A stretch of 64,000 nucleotides of DNA from JAVJSD01 sp040219575 (GCA_040219575.1 JAVJSD010000047.1:60964-124963); one strand, 5' to 3'. Counted from the stretch's first letter, positions 55,799 to 64,000 are shown. The notes: generated from the sequence alone by a model not told the origin. Numbers and translations: made by a program.

Positions 55799-57541
55799 CT
55801 ACTCGACCCGCAGGCCCGGCACGATTGCGTCGGTCGGCCGGCGCACCGTGTTGTCGTGCGTCAGGATCTGGCGGCTGCCCGCGAAATACGTGTTCAGGCC
55901 GTCGACCACCAGGTTGTAGCTCACGGCGTGGGCGCCCTGCTCCACCAGGCCGACGCGCGCCGGTCCCGTGGCGGTGTGCAACTCCATGCCGCTTTTCAGG
56001 TCGCGGGCCTTCACCCATCCCTCGCCCGCCACCCAGAACGGATGCCCGCCGCTGGTTTCGATCGTTTCGTCGCCGACCTGGATCTTGACCAGCGTGCTGG
56101 CGGGACGCACCGTCGTTTGCAGCACCACCTTGTACGTCAGTTCGCCCGTCTCCACGTCCTGCGACAGCACCATGTCGCCGATCGCGATCTCCTCTACCGC
56201 GATCGCGCCGACCGACGTCCATACCACCGTCCCCGCCGCCAGGCAGTCGTGACGTCGCGGCCGTGGATTCTGCGACATCTCCGCGATCCGCGCCGCCATC
56301 TCCTGGGCGCGCAGGCGGGCTTCGATCTGCTGTTGAATGTCGAGCCGCGCCAACTGCTCGCCGGGTCGAATCGAATGCACCGCCTTCGGCCCTGCGGCAT
56401 ACACTTCGTTCTCGTCGTTCCACCAGGTCCACCAGACCTCCGGCGAGTCGGGCAGGCTCTGATCGGTGGCCAGGTTCAGCGCGGCGGCGATCCGCTCGTT
56501 CAGGTTTTGCGAACGAAGATTCTCGCGAGCCACATCCTCACGACGAATTCCCGCGGTCTGCCGCGAATCGAGCACCAACTGCTCGCGCTCGTCGCGACCC
56601 TCGCGCTCCAGCGCCGAGCGTACGACCATCTCGCCCCGGGCCGACTGGTAGGCCACGGTTCGCGCCGTGATCGGCGTGTGCATCGCCGCCAGCATTTGTG
56701 GAATGTAGTCGTCGCGATCGCGATGCCGCAGTTGCACGACCGCCGCGCGGCGAACGGAACTCCAGGGCGACAACACGGCCAGCCGAATCAAGGCCGACGT
56801 GCTCTCCTGTCCCTGGAACCGCGCCAGCACCTCGATCGCCGCCTGGGCCGTCGTTTCACTCTTGGTTCCCAGCACGCGCTCAATCGGGTAAACCGCGTCG
56901 CGATCGTCAAGCTCGCTCAATTGCCGCGCCGCCAGGTTCCGACGTCGTCCGCTGGGATGCGTGAGAAACTCCGCCCATTGTTCGCATTGCTCTTTCCACC
57001 GCTCGAGCGAAGCCGCTTGCGTTCTCCGCTGCTCGGCGGCCGCTTCGATTTCCTCCCGCGCCACCCAATCGCCGCCGACCGGTCGGAATCCGAGGCGCTG
57101 ATGGGCCTCGACATGCTGAGGATCGTGTTGCACGACGCGCAGCAGATGCGCCCGCTGTTGATCGCGCAGTCCCTGATCGCGGCACCAGTTGGCGAGTTGA
57201 AGTTGTCCTCCCACGTTATCTTCGGCCTGCTCGCGCATCTGGGCGTACTGCGCCAATTGCGGCGCGTCGGCCAGCGGCGCGATCGCCGGCGTCCAACCGT
57301 CGGCCGTTTGCACGTAGCCCCGGTGCCACATGGCGGCCGCGTTGCCGGGTTCGAGCCGCGCCGCCCGCCGCAGCAGCGCGTCGCGCTCCCCCCGGTCGCC
57401 GTAGATCTCGCGATGCAACGCCTCCTCGACCAACTCCTTGGCCGTCTCGGCCCGCACCTCGACGGTAGTGAGCGCCAAGGCGGTGATCGCGGCCAACCCC
57501 GTCGCCAGCGCGGAGCGCGCAGTGGTAGCGCAGAACGTCAT
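55799..57541 (-). CDS. Exported TPR/HEAT protein ending in a HINT (Hedgehog/intein) domain
   Basis: The ATG at 57541 has GGGAGA upstream and begins a signal peptide (LATGLAAITALALTTVEVRA), for 580 residues. TPR-like repeats follow (GNAAAMWHRGYVQTADGW, DPQHVEAHQRLGFRP), then HEAT-like units (about 200-320). The C-terminal HINT domain (about 431-565) has HDCLAAGTVVWTSVGAIAVE, the block SGGHPFWVAGEGWVKARDL, and the end YNLVVDGLNTYFAGSRQILT then HDN. Such domains in polymorphic toxins self-cleave to release a toxin; here only about 17 residues follow. Cys at the splice junction is present. Function is unknown. Confidence 0.88.
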   Translation of the reverse strand: MTFCATTARSALATGLAAITALALTTVEVRAETAKELVEEALHREIYGDRGERDALLRRAARLEPGNAAAMWHRGYVQTADGWTPAIAPLADAPQLAQYAQMREQAEDNVGGQLQLANWCRDQGLRDQQRAHLLRVVQHDPQHVEAHQRLGFRPVGGDWVAREEIEAAAEQRRTQAASLERWKEQCEQWAEFLTHPSGRRRNLAARQLSELDDRDAVYPIERVLGTKSETTAQAAIEVLARFQGQESTSALIRLAVLSPWSSVRRAAVVQLRHRDRDDYIPQMLAAMHTPITARTVAYQSARGEMVVRSALEREGRDEREQLVLDSRQTAGIRREDVARENLRSQNLNERIAAALNLATDQSLPDSPEVWWTWWNDENEVYAAGPKAVHSIRPGEQLARLDIQQQIEARLRAQEMAARIAEMSQNPRPRRHDCLAAGTVVWTSVGAIAVEEIAIGDMVLSQDVETGELTYKVVLQTTVRPASTLVKIQVGDETIETSGGHPFWVAGEGWVKARDLKSGMELHTATGPARVGLVEQGAHAVSYNLVVDGLNTYFAGSRQILTHDNTVRRPTDAIVPGLRVE

Positions 57542-58015
57542 CGTGATTCTCCCTCGACTCGCCGAGTTGCAAGCGACGCGAGCATGTCGCAAACCGGTGG
57601 GACGAACCGGCCCCCGCACGGCCTCCCTCCCTGAAACCTACCGATCGGCTCCGAATCGTGCAAACAACTTGTCGCAGTTTCGTAGCATGGCCGCCCTCGG
57701 CCGTGTCCGTAGCATGGCCGCCCTCGGCCGTGAAGGATCCATCCATCACGCGGCGCATTGTTCCCGACGCCCCGTGTCAGCGAAGGCGACGTCTCCCTGC
57801 ATGCGGATCGAAGCAAGCGCCGACGCTTTCCGTGACGGACCGCCGATTCACGGCCGGGGGCGGCCATGCCACTTGCTTCGCTGTCGCCAGCCTTGCCGGA
57901 GCCCGGCGCCAAAGCGATTGCCGCTGATGTACAGAGTGCGCCGCCCGGCCGTATGGTATGCTTGTCGAAAGTTGGCAGTCTGATGATCGACGCAGGAAGC
58001 TTGAGAGTTCAGCGC
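57542..58015. other. Intergenic region between divergent genes, mostly repeat D
   Basis: Apart from family D copy 2 (57681-57905), the 474 bases hold no gene. The promoter of the DUF3467 gene is expected within or just after the repeat. Confidence 0.55.
57681..57905. repeat. Dispersed repeat family D, copy 2
   Basis: The opening GTAGCATGGCCGCCCTCGGC is present twice, at 57682 and 57709, and the element ends CAGCCTTGCCGGAGCCCGG. The order of internal motifs matches copy 1 at 43794-43992. Confidence 0.82.
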
Positions 58016-58630
58016 ATGAACGAAGACAAACCGGCCCCCGACGACGCTCCGCAACCGCCGCAGCACGTCAGCGCCCGCGTGCCCGACCGCGTCGGCCCCG
58101 GCGTGTTCAGCACCGGCGTGATCCTGATGACCGGCCGCAACGAATTCATCTTCGATTTCGTGCAGAACATGAGCCGCCCGCATCGTGTGGCGGCCCGTGT
58201 CATCATCCCGCACGCGGTGATGCCGCAGTTCATCGAGGCGCTCAAGACGAATGTCGCCCTCTACACCAAGAACTTCGGTCCGCCCCCCTCACTGCCCAAG
58301 CCGGTCTCGCAGCAGCCGCCGCCCACCGCCCAGCAAATCTACGACGACTTGAAACTGCCCGACGAAATGCTGCCGGGCGCCTACGCCAACGGCGTGATGA
58401 TCGGACACAACGCCTCGGAGTTCGGCTTCGACTTTCTGACCAATTTCCTGCCGCACTCGGCGGTCTCCTGCCGGGTGTTCCTATCCGCCCCGCAGGTGCC
58501 GCGTCTGCTGGAATCGATGACCGGCACCTTCCGTCAGTTCGAGGAGCGCGTCCGCCAACAGCGCGAACAGTCGCAGCGCGGCGAGGACCTGCCACCCCCG
58601 CCGCCAGACGAATCGGACGACGAGGCGTGA
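58016..58630 (+). CDS. Tandem DUF3467 protein
   Basis: The ATG at 58016 gives 204 residues. Two DUF3467 units are visible: residues about 25-85 (GVILMTGRNEFIFDFVQNMS, ARVIIPHAVMPQFIEAL) and about 120-180 (NGVMIGHNASEFGFDFLTNF, CRVFLSAPQVPRLLESM). DUF3467 usually occurs once in a protein of about 100 residues. The C-terminus is Pro- and Asp-rich. Function is unknown. Confidence 0.87.
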   Translation: MNEDKPAPDDAPQPPQHVSARVPDRVGPGVFSTGVILMTGRNEFIFDFVQNMSRPHRVAARVIIPHAVMPQFIEALKTNVALYTKNFGPPPSLPKPVSQQPPPTAQQIYDDLKLPDEMLPGAYANGVMIGHNASEFGFDFLTNFLPHSAVSCRVFLSAPQVPRLLESMTGTFRQFEERVRQQREQSQRGEDLPPPPPDESDDEA

Positions 58631-59000
58631 GGCGTCTCGTCGTTGCCGAAGCCGGTCCGACTGCAAAGACATCGTTTAACGGCAAGCCGCAGGCGACGGC
58701 GGAACGTTCGATCAACGATCCCGGCTGTTGTAGCTCTGTGCGAAAATGGTCGGCGGCATCGCACCAGGAAACGATGTCGAACTGGACCACTTGCGAGTCA
58801 GTCCGCCGTTGCGTTGAGCACGACACCGCGAGAGACCGCCGCGGAACGTCCCGCGTACGCCATCGCCTGCTGCGGCTTGCCGTTAAACGATGATACGCTC
58901 CTCGACACATGGCGCCGAAAATCCCGCGGAGTTGGTTGTCAGCGCCGCCTACGCACTCTAAATTGCCGGTCTGACAACCGAACATCGCAGGAGAACAACC
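58631..59000. other. Intergenic region, mostly repeat C
   Basis: The 370 bases hold palindromic repeat C copy 3 and the expected promoter region of the isomerase gene (58890-58990). No gene was found. Confidence 0.55.
58673..58889. repeat. Palindromic repeat family C, copy 3 (long)
   Basis: It begins CGTTTAACGGCAAGCCGCAG and ends CTGCGGCTTGCCGTTAAACG, perfect 20-base inverted ends. The centre is about 180 bases, longer than in copies 1 and 2, with its own inverted GGAACGT/ACGTTCC-like pair. A partial related end lies at 60937-60951. Confidence 0.85.
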
Positions 59001-59849
59001 GTGGAAAAATGGCCGATCGGCGTGTTTGCGAGCATCGACGCGGGACTGGGCGTCAAACTGGAAGTGGTCCAGGAGTTGGGCGTCCCCACCATCCACCTGC
59101 ACGCCCCCTCCAAGGCGTCCCGCACCAAGCAACACGCCGACGACTTCCTCGCCAGGCTCGACGACATCGGCGTCCGGGTCACCTGCGTGTTCGGCGGCTT
59201 CGAGGGTGAAAGCTACGCCGACATCCCCACCACGCAGAAGACCATCGGCCTGGTGCCGCCGCAGTGGCGGGCCGAGCGCACCCAGGAAATGAAGGAGATC
59301 GCCGACTTCGCCAAGCTGCTCGGCTGCGACGTCGCCGCGCTGCACCTCGGCTTCATCCCGCACGACACGTCCGACGCACTCTACGGCGAAGTGCTGGAGG
59401 TCACCCGCGACGTGTGCGACCACTGCCAGGCCAACGGACAGGCGCTGCACCTGGAGACCGGCCAGGAGACGGCCGACGGCCTGCTGCAGTTCATCGGCGA
59501 CGTCGGCCGCGACAACCTGTTCGCCAACTTCGACCCCGCCAACATGATCCTCTACGGCGCCGGCGAACCGATCGAAGCGGTCAAGAAGATCGGCGGCCTC
59601 GTCCGCAGCGTGCACTGCAAGGACGGCAAATGGTCCGACAAGCCCGGCGAGACCTGGGGCCAGGAAACGCCGCTGGGCGAAGGCGACGTCGGCATGGAGA
59701 ACTTCCTGCGGGCCCTCGACGAAATCGGCTACACCGGCCCCCTCACCATCGAGCGCGAAATCCCCCAGGAGCCCGCCCGGCAAAAGGCCGAAATCGGCCA
59801 CGCGGTGAACCTGCTCACCGATCTCAAGAAGAAACTCGGCGCCGCGTAA
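59001..59849 (+). CDS. Sugar phosphate isomerase/epimerase (TIM barrel)
   Basis: A GTG start at 59001 with AGGAG seven bases upstream gives 282 residues. Metal-site marks of xylose-isomerase-like TIM barrels are seen: ALHLGFIPHD, LHLETGQETADGL (Glu ligand), FANFDPANMILYG, VRSVHCKDGKW and LTIEREIPQ. The substrate is unknown. It differs from the paralogous enzyme at 11076-11969 and is not a close copy. It stands alone on the plus strand between repeats. Confidence 0.9.
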   Translation: MEKWPIGVFASIDAGLGVKLEVVQELGVPTIHLHAPSKASRTKQHADDFLARLDDIGVRVTCVFGGFEGESYADIPTTQKTIGLVPPQWRAERTQEMKEIADFAKLLGCDVAALHLGFIPHDTSDALYGEVLEVTRDVCDHCQANGQALHLETGQETADGLLQFIGDVGRDNLFANFDPANMILYGAGEPIEAVKKIGGLVRSVHCKDGKWSDKPGETWGQETPLGEGDVGMENFLRALDEIGYTGPLTIEREIPQEPARQKAEIGHAVNLLTDLKKKLGAA

Positions 59850-59862
59850 TAACCGGCGAGCC

Positions 59863-59882
59863 CGCGGCGTCAGCCGCGGGTG
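59863..59882. terminator. Terminator-like hairpin
   Basis: CCCGCGGCGTCAGCCGCGGG forms a strong stem of eight G:C pairs, 13 bases after the isomerase stop. A clear T-run is missing, which is common in this GC-rich window. Confidence 0.5.
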
Positions 59883-60030
59883 TGCGCCGCGCGGCGACGA
59901 CAAATACCGGAACATGAGATAACGGAGGAAACGGAGACGAAGCAGCCAGCGGCTTGATTCCGCAACGCTCGCCCTCTAACGGCGGCTTGCTCCAGCCACC
60001 ACACGCCCCTCTTAAATGGTGGCCAAATAT

Positions 60031-60867
60031 TCATTTGCCGCCCAGCCCAGCACGCTCCATGTAGGCGAGGTACTGCTCCACGGCCGATTGCCTTCTTAGT
60101 CGGTCATGGAGTTCGCATAGTCCGGTCCTGATCGGATCAATGGCCTCTTGGAGAGCAAGATTGTCGGCAAATGCAGACCGCCACTGCTCTCTCCAATAAG
60201 ACTCGAGTCGCCGCCGCATCCATGTTTCTCGTCGGTCGTCGAGCTCTTCTGGATGTGCGGCGATGTACGAACGAATCGACGCGACGTCCTTTGCCATCGA
60301 TGAAGATTCAGGCCTGAACATTGCCAGACCGTCGATCCAGTCATCGAATGCGATGCGGTCGGTCCTCGCCGCGTCCAATAGCGTCGTCTTTACCAACTCG
60401 TCGTCCACCTTGCTCACCAGCACACGCGCGGCGAGCCAACGGATTTGTCGATTGCGGTCCGTAAGGAATCCCCGTAAGGCGGGCGTTGCGGACACGTCGT
60501 CGATATGGACAAGTGCGCGCAGGGCGTTGATTCGCACAGGAACGAACGAATCCGAAATCGCCGCAAGCAGCGGTTCACGTGTCAATTCGCCCGATGGTTC
60601 CGCTCGAATCAGAGCGCACGCGGCCGCCATTCGTACGTGAGGTAGCCCCTCGGAAAGGTATGACGCCACGGCGTGCAATGATCGCCCGGTCGGCCTTGCC
60701 GGCAGACAGGACGCGAACCACCAGCTGCCGGGAAGAAACGCGTGAAACCTGCCAAGCCAACAGCGACGAATCTGCTCCAAGACGATTTGGGCTCGTTTCC
60801 GGCCGCGGTCGCGCTCGAGACGAACGACGAGTTCGTCGAGCATGTCGTCGGAAGTCGCTTCATGCAT
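60031..60867 (-). CDS. HEAT-repeat protein, cytoplasmic, hypothetical
   Basis: The 278-residue product starts at an ATG, without signal peptide. Residues about 75-175 form four or more HEAT-like repeats (VRMAAACALIRAEPSGELTR, VPVRINALRALVHIDDVSA, IRWLAARVLVSKVDDELVKT). The C-terminal part is helical, rich in Arg and Glu (RRRLESYWREQWRSAFADNL). No catalytic motif is visible. Confidence 0.75.
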   Translation of the reverse strand: MHEATSDDMLDELVVRLERDRGRKRAQIVLEQIRRCWLGRFHAFLPGSWWFASCLPARPTGRSLHAVASYLSEGLPHVRMAAACALIRAEPSGELTREPLLAAISDSFVPVRINALRALVHIDDVSATPALRGFLTDRNRQIRWLAARVLVSKVDDELVKTTLLDAARTDRIAFDDWIDGLAMFRPESSSMAKDVASIRSYIAAHPEELDDRRETWMRRRLESYWREQWRSAFADNLALQEAIDPIRTGLCELHDRLRRQSAVEQYLAYMERAGLGGK

Positions 60868-60990
60868 TTCGAAGCCCGCGCGAGCAGAATCCAGGATTCT
60901 CGTAAGACCGAACTCCCTCGGCGGCGCAACTCTCTTGGCTTGCCGTCAAACCGCATGACGAAGCGCGGTTCCGACGCCACCCCTCAGCGT

Positions 60991-61470
60991 CTAATCCACC
61001 GCGCCGCCGCACAGATACACCATATCCTGCTCCACCTCGCAGTCGGGCAGCGAGGCCTTGATGCGCCGCTTCAGATCCTCGGCCAGCTTTAATTCGGACG
61101 CCGGCATGCCGTTGTCGGTCATGATCGTCACGCGCTACAGGCCGGAGAGGCTGGTCAGATATGGCAGACAATCTTCAGCCGCCTCGGGATAGGCCGAGAA
61201 ACGAACGACGCAATAGAAATAGTCGCCGCCGATGCGACGGGCGATGCTGCTTGTGATCCGCGAGCGCAGATCCGATCGCCGCTCACAAATGCACCAGCCG
61301 CCGATTTCCGGCGCGCCCTCTTCATAGGCGACTGTCCCGCCCAACCGGTTGATCGCCGCCACCGCGGCCCGCTGCCGCTCCGCCCGCGCGGCCGCCACCC
61401 CCAGCACCACGCCGCACAGCAGCACACCGCCCAGGGACGCCCGCAGGCTGAATCGCAAGTAGCGCCGCAT
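60991..61470 (-). pseudogene. Membrane-anchored small protein gene interrupted by an amber stop
   Basis: The ATG at 61470 opens a frame of 111 residues: a membrane helix (SLGGVLLCGVVLGVAAARAE), the AAVAAINRLGGTVAYEEGAP motif common in planctomycete membrane proteins, and LPYLTSLSGL, then TAG at 61135-61137. The same frame continues without other stops for 47 codons as RVTIMTDNGMPASELKLAED and LKRRIKASLPDCEVE to a TAG at 60991. The join (LSGL-stop-RVTI) reads like a single family sequence with Gln or similar at the stop. Either it is a nonsense mutation or a separately started 43-residue fragment remains. Confidence 0.65.
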
Positions 61471-61513
61471 GTCAGCCTCCGCTTGTGAATTCGAGACAGG
61501 CCGAAAGGTTGTT

Positions 61514-61783
61514 TCAGCGTACCAGCATCCTCAGCCGATTCGCAACAACTTGCGCGTTCTCTGTCGGAGACGAGAGTCCCATCGCGTCGGACTCCAGGCG
61601 GTGCAGGTGATCGCCGAGTTTCCGAACATCGGCGCCGTCGACCAGCATCTGGCAGATCGTCTCCACGTAGCCATCGTACTCGTTCGCCGCCCCGGCAACA
61701 TGGCGAACGCCGAGCGGATCCCAGTCGTGGAGGAGGATTGCGCCCACCTCTTCGCGAAGTCGTTGTGTGCACCGACGCTGCAT
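61514..61783 (-). CDS. Small hypothetical protein
   Basis: The ATG at 61783 with AAGGAA upstream gives 89 residues; a longer frame to 61864 is less likely. The sequence (VGAILLHDWDPLGVRHVAGA, NEYDGYVETICQMLVDGADV, GDHLHRLESDAMGL) is all-helical and acidic. The HDWDPLGV...DEYDGY pattern is widespread in small bacterial proteins, sometimes near toxin or mobile genes. Its function is unknown. Confidence 0.75.
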   Translation of the reverse strand: MQRRCTQRLREEVGAILLHDWDPLGVRHVAGAANEYDGYVETICQMLVDGADVRKLGDHLHRLESDAMGLSSPTENAQVVANRLRMLVR

Positions 61784-62218
61784 CGCTTCCTTCGCATTCT
61801 CCTGCGTTCGCCCGTCGGAGCACCAGCCACGGAAGCATGCTGTCCCGCGGCCTGATTTCGACAAGTAAGTCGAAGCCCCGCTTGCTAGGTTAACAGACTT
61901 CCATTCGTTATACTAAAGATATTGTTAAGGTGTTCTGTGGTGGGCGACAAGTGGCTCCGCGCCTGCCGCCTGACAGTGAGGTCTCGCATTTGGGGGGGGT
62001 GAAAACCGGGTGGTGCAGGATGGTGAATCGACGCCCCATTCACCATAGACGAATGAACGCACGCCTCCAACGATATTGCCAACAACGGCGGATTCCTGGA
62101 TAGGCTAATCTCTCGTGAACGCGTTCGGCCGCGGTCTGGCCGGTTTCGTAAGCAGCCATAACGTGTGTTTGGCGAAGCGTTTACGGTCAGTGCGCCATTT
62201 TACTTCCGGAGCAAGGAC
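61784..62218. other. Intergenic region before the recombinase locus
   Basis: The 435 bases have an A+T-rich stretch at about 61890-61935 (GTTATACTAAAGATATTGTT), unlike its surroundings. No gene was found. If the recombinase locus is a mobile element, its left end may lie here, but no direct repeat or attachment site could be fixed. Confidence 0.5.
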
Positions 62219-62452
62219 ATGGATCGTCCCTTCAAGAGTGCTGGTAATGCATGGACAGCGGCGGTAGTGCGGCAGTTTGCTCCGTCACGGATGGAGAAAC
62301 AGCTCTTGGCCCAGGTGTTCGAACTGGTGGTTTGTGAGCGAAGCGAAATCTCGACCTCGTCCTTTTCGGGACCTCACACGGCGGAGTTCGAGTCCACTGC
62401 CGAGCGCCGTTCAAGCGACGTCGGCAGCCTCGTCGGGAGGCGCGCGTCATGA
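62219..62452 (+). CDS. Small protein coupled to a large serine recombinase
   Basis: ATG at 62219 with GGAG seven bases upstream gives 77 residues. The N-terminal part (VVRQFAPSRMEKQLLAQVFE, LVVCERSEIS) is helical; the rest is Ser/Arg-rich. The stop overlaps the recombinase start (ATGA), which shows translational coupling. Small proteins of similar form precede recombinase genes in other bacteria, in my recollection; the role is unknown, perhaps a directionality or regulatory factor. Confidence 0.7.
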   Translation: MDRPFKSAGNAWTAAVVRQFAPSRMEKQLLAQVFELVVCERSEISTSSFSGPHTAEFESTAERRSSDVGSLVGRRAS

Positions 62453-64000
62453 CAAGTTCCCAAGGCTCCATTTTGCGTGCGGCGATCTACGCGCGGGTCT
62501 CTTCAGACCAACAAGTGCAACAACAGACGATCGAAAGCCAAGTGGCGGCGTTGCGCCAGCGCGTGGCGAACGACCAGTTGACGCTCACAGAAGAACTCTG
62601 CTTTCTCGACGACGGAGTAAGCGGCGCCACGTTGCAGCGCCCCGCGCTCGAGCGGTTGCGTGACGTTGCCTATGTCGGCGGATTCCAGAAGCTCTATGTC
62701 CACTCGCCCGATCGGCTCGCCAGGCGATATGCCTACCAGGTGTTGTTGATCGACGAGTTGCAAGAGTCCGGTGTTGAAGTCGAATTCCTCAACCATCCCA
62801 TCGGCAGCAGTCCGGAAGAAGACATGTTGTTGCAGATGCAAGGCATGTTCGCCGAATATGAACGCGCAAAGATCATGGAGCGCAGTCGGCGCGGCAGGCG
62901 TCATGCAGCGCATCGAGGAAGCGTCAATGTTTTGAGCGCCGCCCCGTATGGTTATCGATACCTCTCCAAGCGAGAGGGCGACGGCGAAGCAGCCTACGAA
63001 ATCGACGAGGAGCAAGCCACGGTCGTGAAGCAGATTTTCGAGTGGGTCGCCTACGACCGTTTGTCGCTTGGCGAGGTCTCCCGCCGCTTGCACGCACAGG
63101 CCATTCCAAGCGCTGCGGGGAAGCCGCGGTGGAACCGCTCCCGACTGCGGCAGATGCTGCTCAACCCTGCGTACAAAGGCTCTGCGGCCTTTGGCAAGAC
63201 ACGCAGCGGTCCACGACGTCCACAACTCCGAGCGCATCGCGGGCGCCCCAGAACGTCGCGTCACGCTTACGCCGAATACAAGACCAGACCGGAAGAGCAG
63301 ATCACCATTCCTGTTCCCGCCATCATCGCGCAGGAGCTGTTTGCGGCGGCCCAACAGCAGCTCACGGACAACGCCGCGCGTCATCGTGGACGAAGCAGCG
63401 GCGCTCGCCATCTGCTACAAGGCCTGCTGGAATGCAAATGCTGTGGTTATGCTTGCTATGGTAAGAAGGCGACTCGAAGCACCGCCAAAGGCAAAGAACC
63501 GTATGCATACTATCGTTGCACCGGAATGGATGCATACCGTTTCGCTGGTGAACGCCTATGCGATAACAAGCCTGTTCGCACCGACCGACTGGACGCCGCA
63601 GTATGGGAGGACGCCTGTGAACTGCTGCGCAATCCTGCGTTGCTGCGAAAAGAATATGAGCGACGCCTAGCTGCATCGCCCAACTCCGACGCTGAGGAGT
63701 TGCTGACGAAGCGGATTCAACAAGCGCAGCGGGCCGTCAGTCGTTTAATCGACGCCTATGCCGACGGCCTGGTCGAGCGTGATGAGTTCGAACCGCGTAT
63801 GCAGCGTGCGCGAAAACGCCAGACCGACCTCAAGGCCAAGCTAGAGAACCGACAGTCACACCTCCATGAGCAAACCGCCTTACGTGAAGCGCTCCGCTGT
63901 CTCGACGAATTCAGCGAACAAATCCACGCCCGATTGGAGGATGCCGACTGGACGATGCGCCGCGAAATCCTGCGGACCCTGATCGACTGCATCCAGATCG
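62449..64000 (+). CDS. Large serine recombinase (3' end outside window)
   Basis: The frame is open from ATG at 62449 to the right edge, at least 517 residues. The N-terminal resolvase domain has the catalytic serine in AAIYARVSSDQQ and SPDRLARR, then EYERAKIMERSRRGR. The recombinase DNA-binding domain follows (APYGYRYLSKREG, PAYKGSAAFGKT), then a zinc ribbon (CKCCGYACYG and CTGMDAYRFAGERLC) and a long coiled coil (about 430-500). This is the phage-integrase/transposon type, catalysing site-specific integration or excision. It probably moves an element whose remainder lies to the right. A GGGAGG site precedes the start. Confidence 0.94.
   Translation, partial: MTSSQGSILRAAIYARVSSDQQVQQQTIESQVAALRQRVANDQLTLTEELCFLDDGVSGATLQRPALERLRDVAYVGGFQKLYVHSPDRLARRYAYQVLLIDELQESGVEVEFLNHPIGSSPEEDMLLQMQGMFAEYERAKIMERSRRGRRHAAHRGSVNVLSAAPYGYRYLSKREGDGEAAYEIDEEQATVVKQIFEWVAYDRLSLGEVSRRLHAQAIPSAAGKPRWNRSRLRQMLLNPAYKGSAAFGKTRSGPRRPQLRAHRGRPRTSRHAYAEYKTRPEEQITIPVPAIIAQELFAAAQQQLTDNAARHRGRSSGARHLLQGLLECKCCGYACYGKKATRSTAKGKEPYAYYRCTGMDAYRFAGERLCDNKPVRTDRLDAAVWEDACELLRNPALLRKEYERRLAASPNSDAEELLTKRIQQAQRAVSRLIDAYADGLVERDEFEPRMQRARKRQTDLKAKLENRQSHLHEQTALREALRCLDEFSEQIHARLEDADWTMRREILRTLIDCIQI

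Noticed and set aside
55656..55919. Small Thr/Pro repeat protein on the plus strand
   Set aside because: It is a translation of the minisatellite and then runs antisense into the HINT gene. No start context is present.
62449..63411. Minus-strand frame opposite the serine recombinase
   Set aside because: The plus strand has the catalytic Ser, zinc ribbon and coiled coil of a recombinase.

Overview
This window reads as GC-rich chromosomal DNA of a planctomycete, most likely of the Pirellulales type. Supporting features are PVC-type dehydrogenases fused or linked to cytochrome c, ECF sigma factors paired with Ser/Thr kinases, a kinase ending in a DUF1559 domain, a giant secreted protein with a planctomycete LEP-type leader, GEVED domains and a dockerin, many secreted proteins of unknown function, and several families of intergenic palindromic repeats. 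No rRNA, tRNA or CRISPR array was recognised. The assignment rests on gene content, not on a marker gene.

Layout. At 0-7 kb, a Ser/Thr kinase cut by the left edge follows its ECF sigma factor, then come a membrane protein, a Tat-exported protein and three small unknown proteins. At 7-15.7 kb, there is a 1,027-residue PVC-type dehydrogenase/HEAT/cytochrome c, a minus-strand set (sigma-70, TIGR01777 oxidoreductase, TIM-barrel isomerase, release-factor-like protein), and a divergent CarH-like regulator. At 15.8-20.7 kb, a respiratory locus encodes a Rieske protein, cytochrome b, an octaheme HAO-like cytochrome, a small monohaem cytochrome and a universal stress protein. At 21.2-29.5 kb lies one gene for a secreted protein of about 2,765 residues.

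At 30-37.3 kb, there are a CaMKII-hub-like protein with dihydrofolate reductase, a second ECF/kinase pair, and a patch of gene remnants. At 37.5-43.2 kb, a dehydrogenase and a separate HEAT/cytochrome c protein look like the two halves of one family, separated by a palindromic repeat. They are followed by a histidine kinase with a CxxCH motif in its extracytoplasmic sensor. At 43.2-49.6 kb, there is a repeat-rich gap, a PII protein lacking Tyr51, and secreted unknowns. At 49.8-57.5 kb, there are overlapping radical SAM and FAD-oxidoreductase genes, a lone CheB, an HNH endonuclease, a small zinc protein, a STAS protein and a TPR/HEAT protein ending in a HINT domain. At 58-61.8 kb, there are a DUF3467 duplication, a TIM-barrel isomerase, a HEAT protein and a gene broken by an amber stop. 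At 62.2-64 kb, a translationally coupled small ORF and a large serine recombinase mark the edge of a likely mobile element that continues past the window.

Themes. Redox and c-type haem proteins dominate: two dehydrogenase loci, a bc-type complex with an octaheme partner, a cytochrome c'-like protein and a possible haem-sensing kinase. Signalling is the second theme: three sigma genes plus one remnant, two Ser/Thr kinases, a histidine kinase, CheB, STAS, PII and a CarH-like regulator. Intergenic space carries at least six repeat families, several next to broken or split genes.
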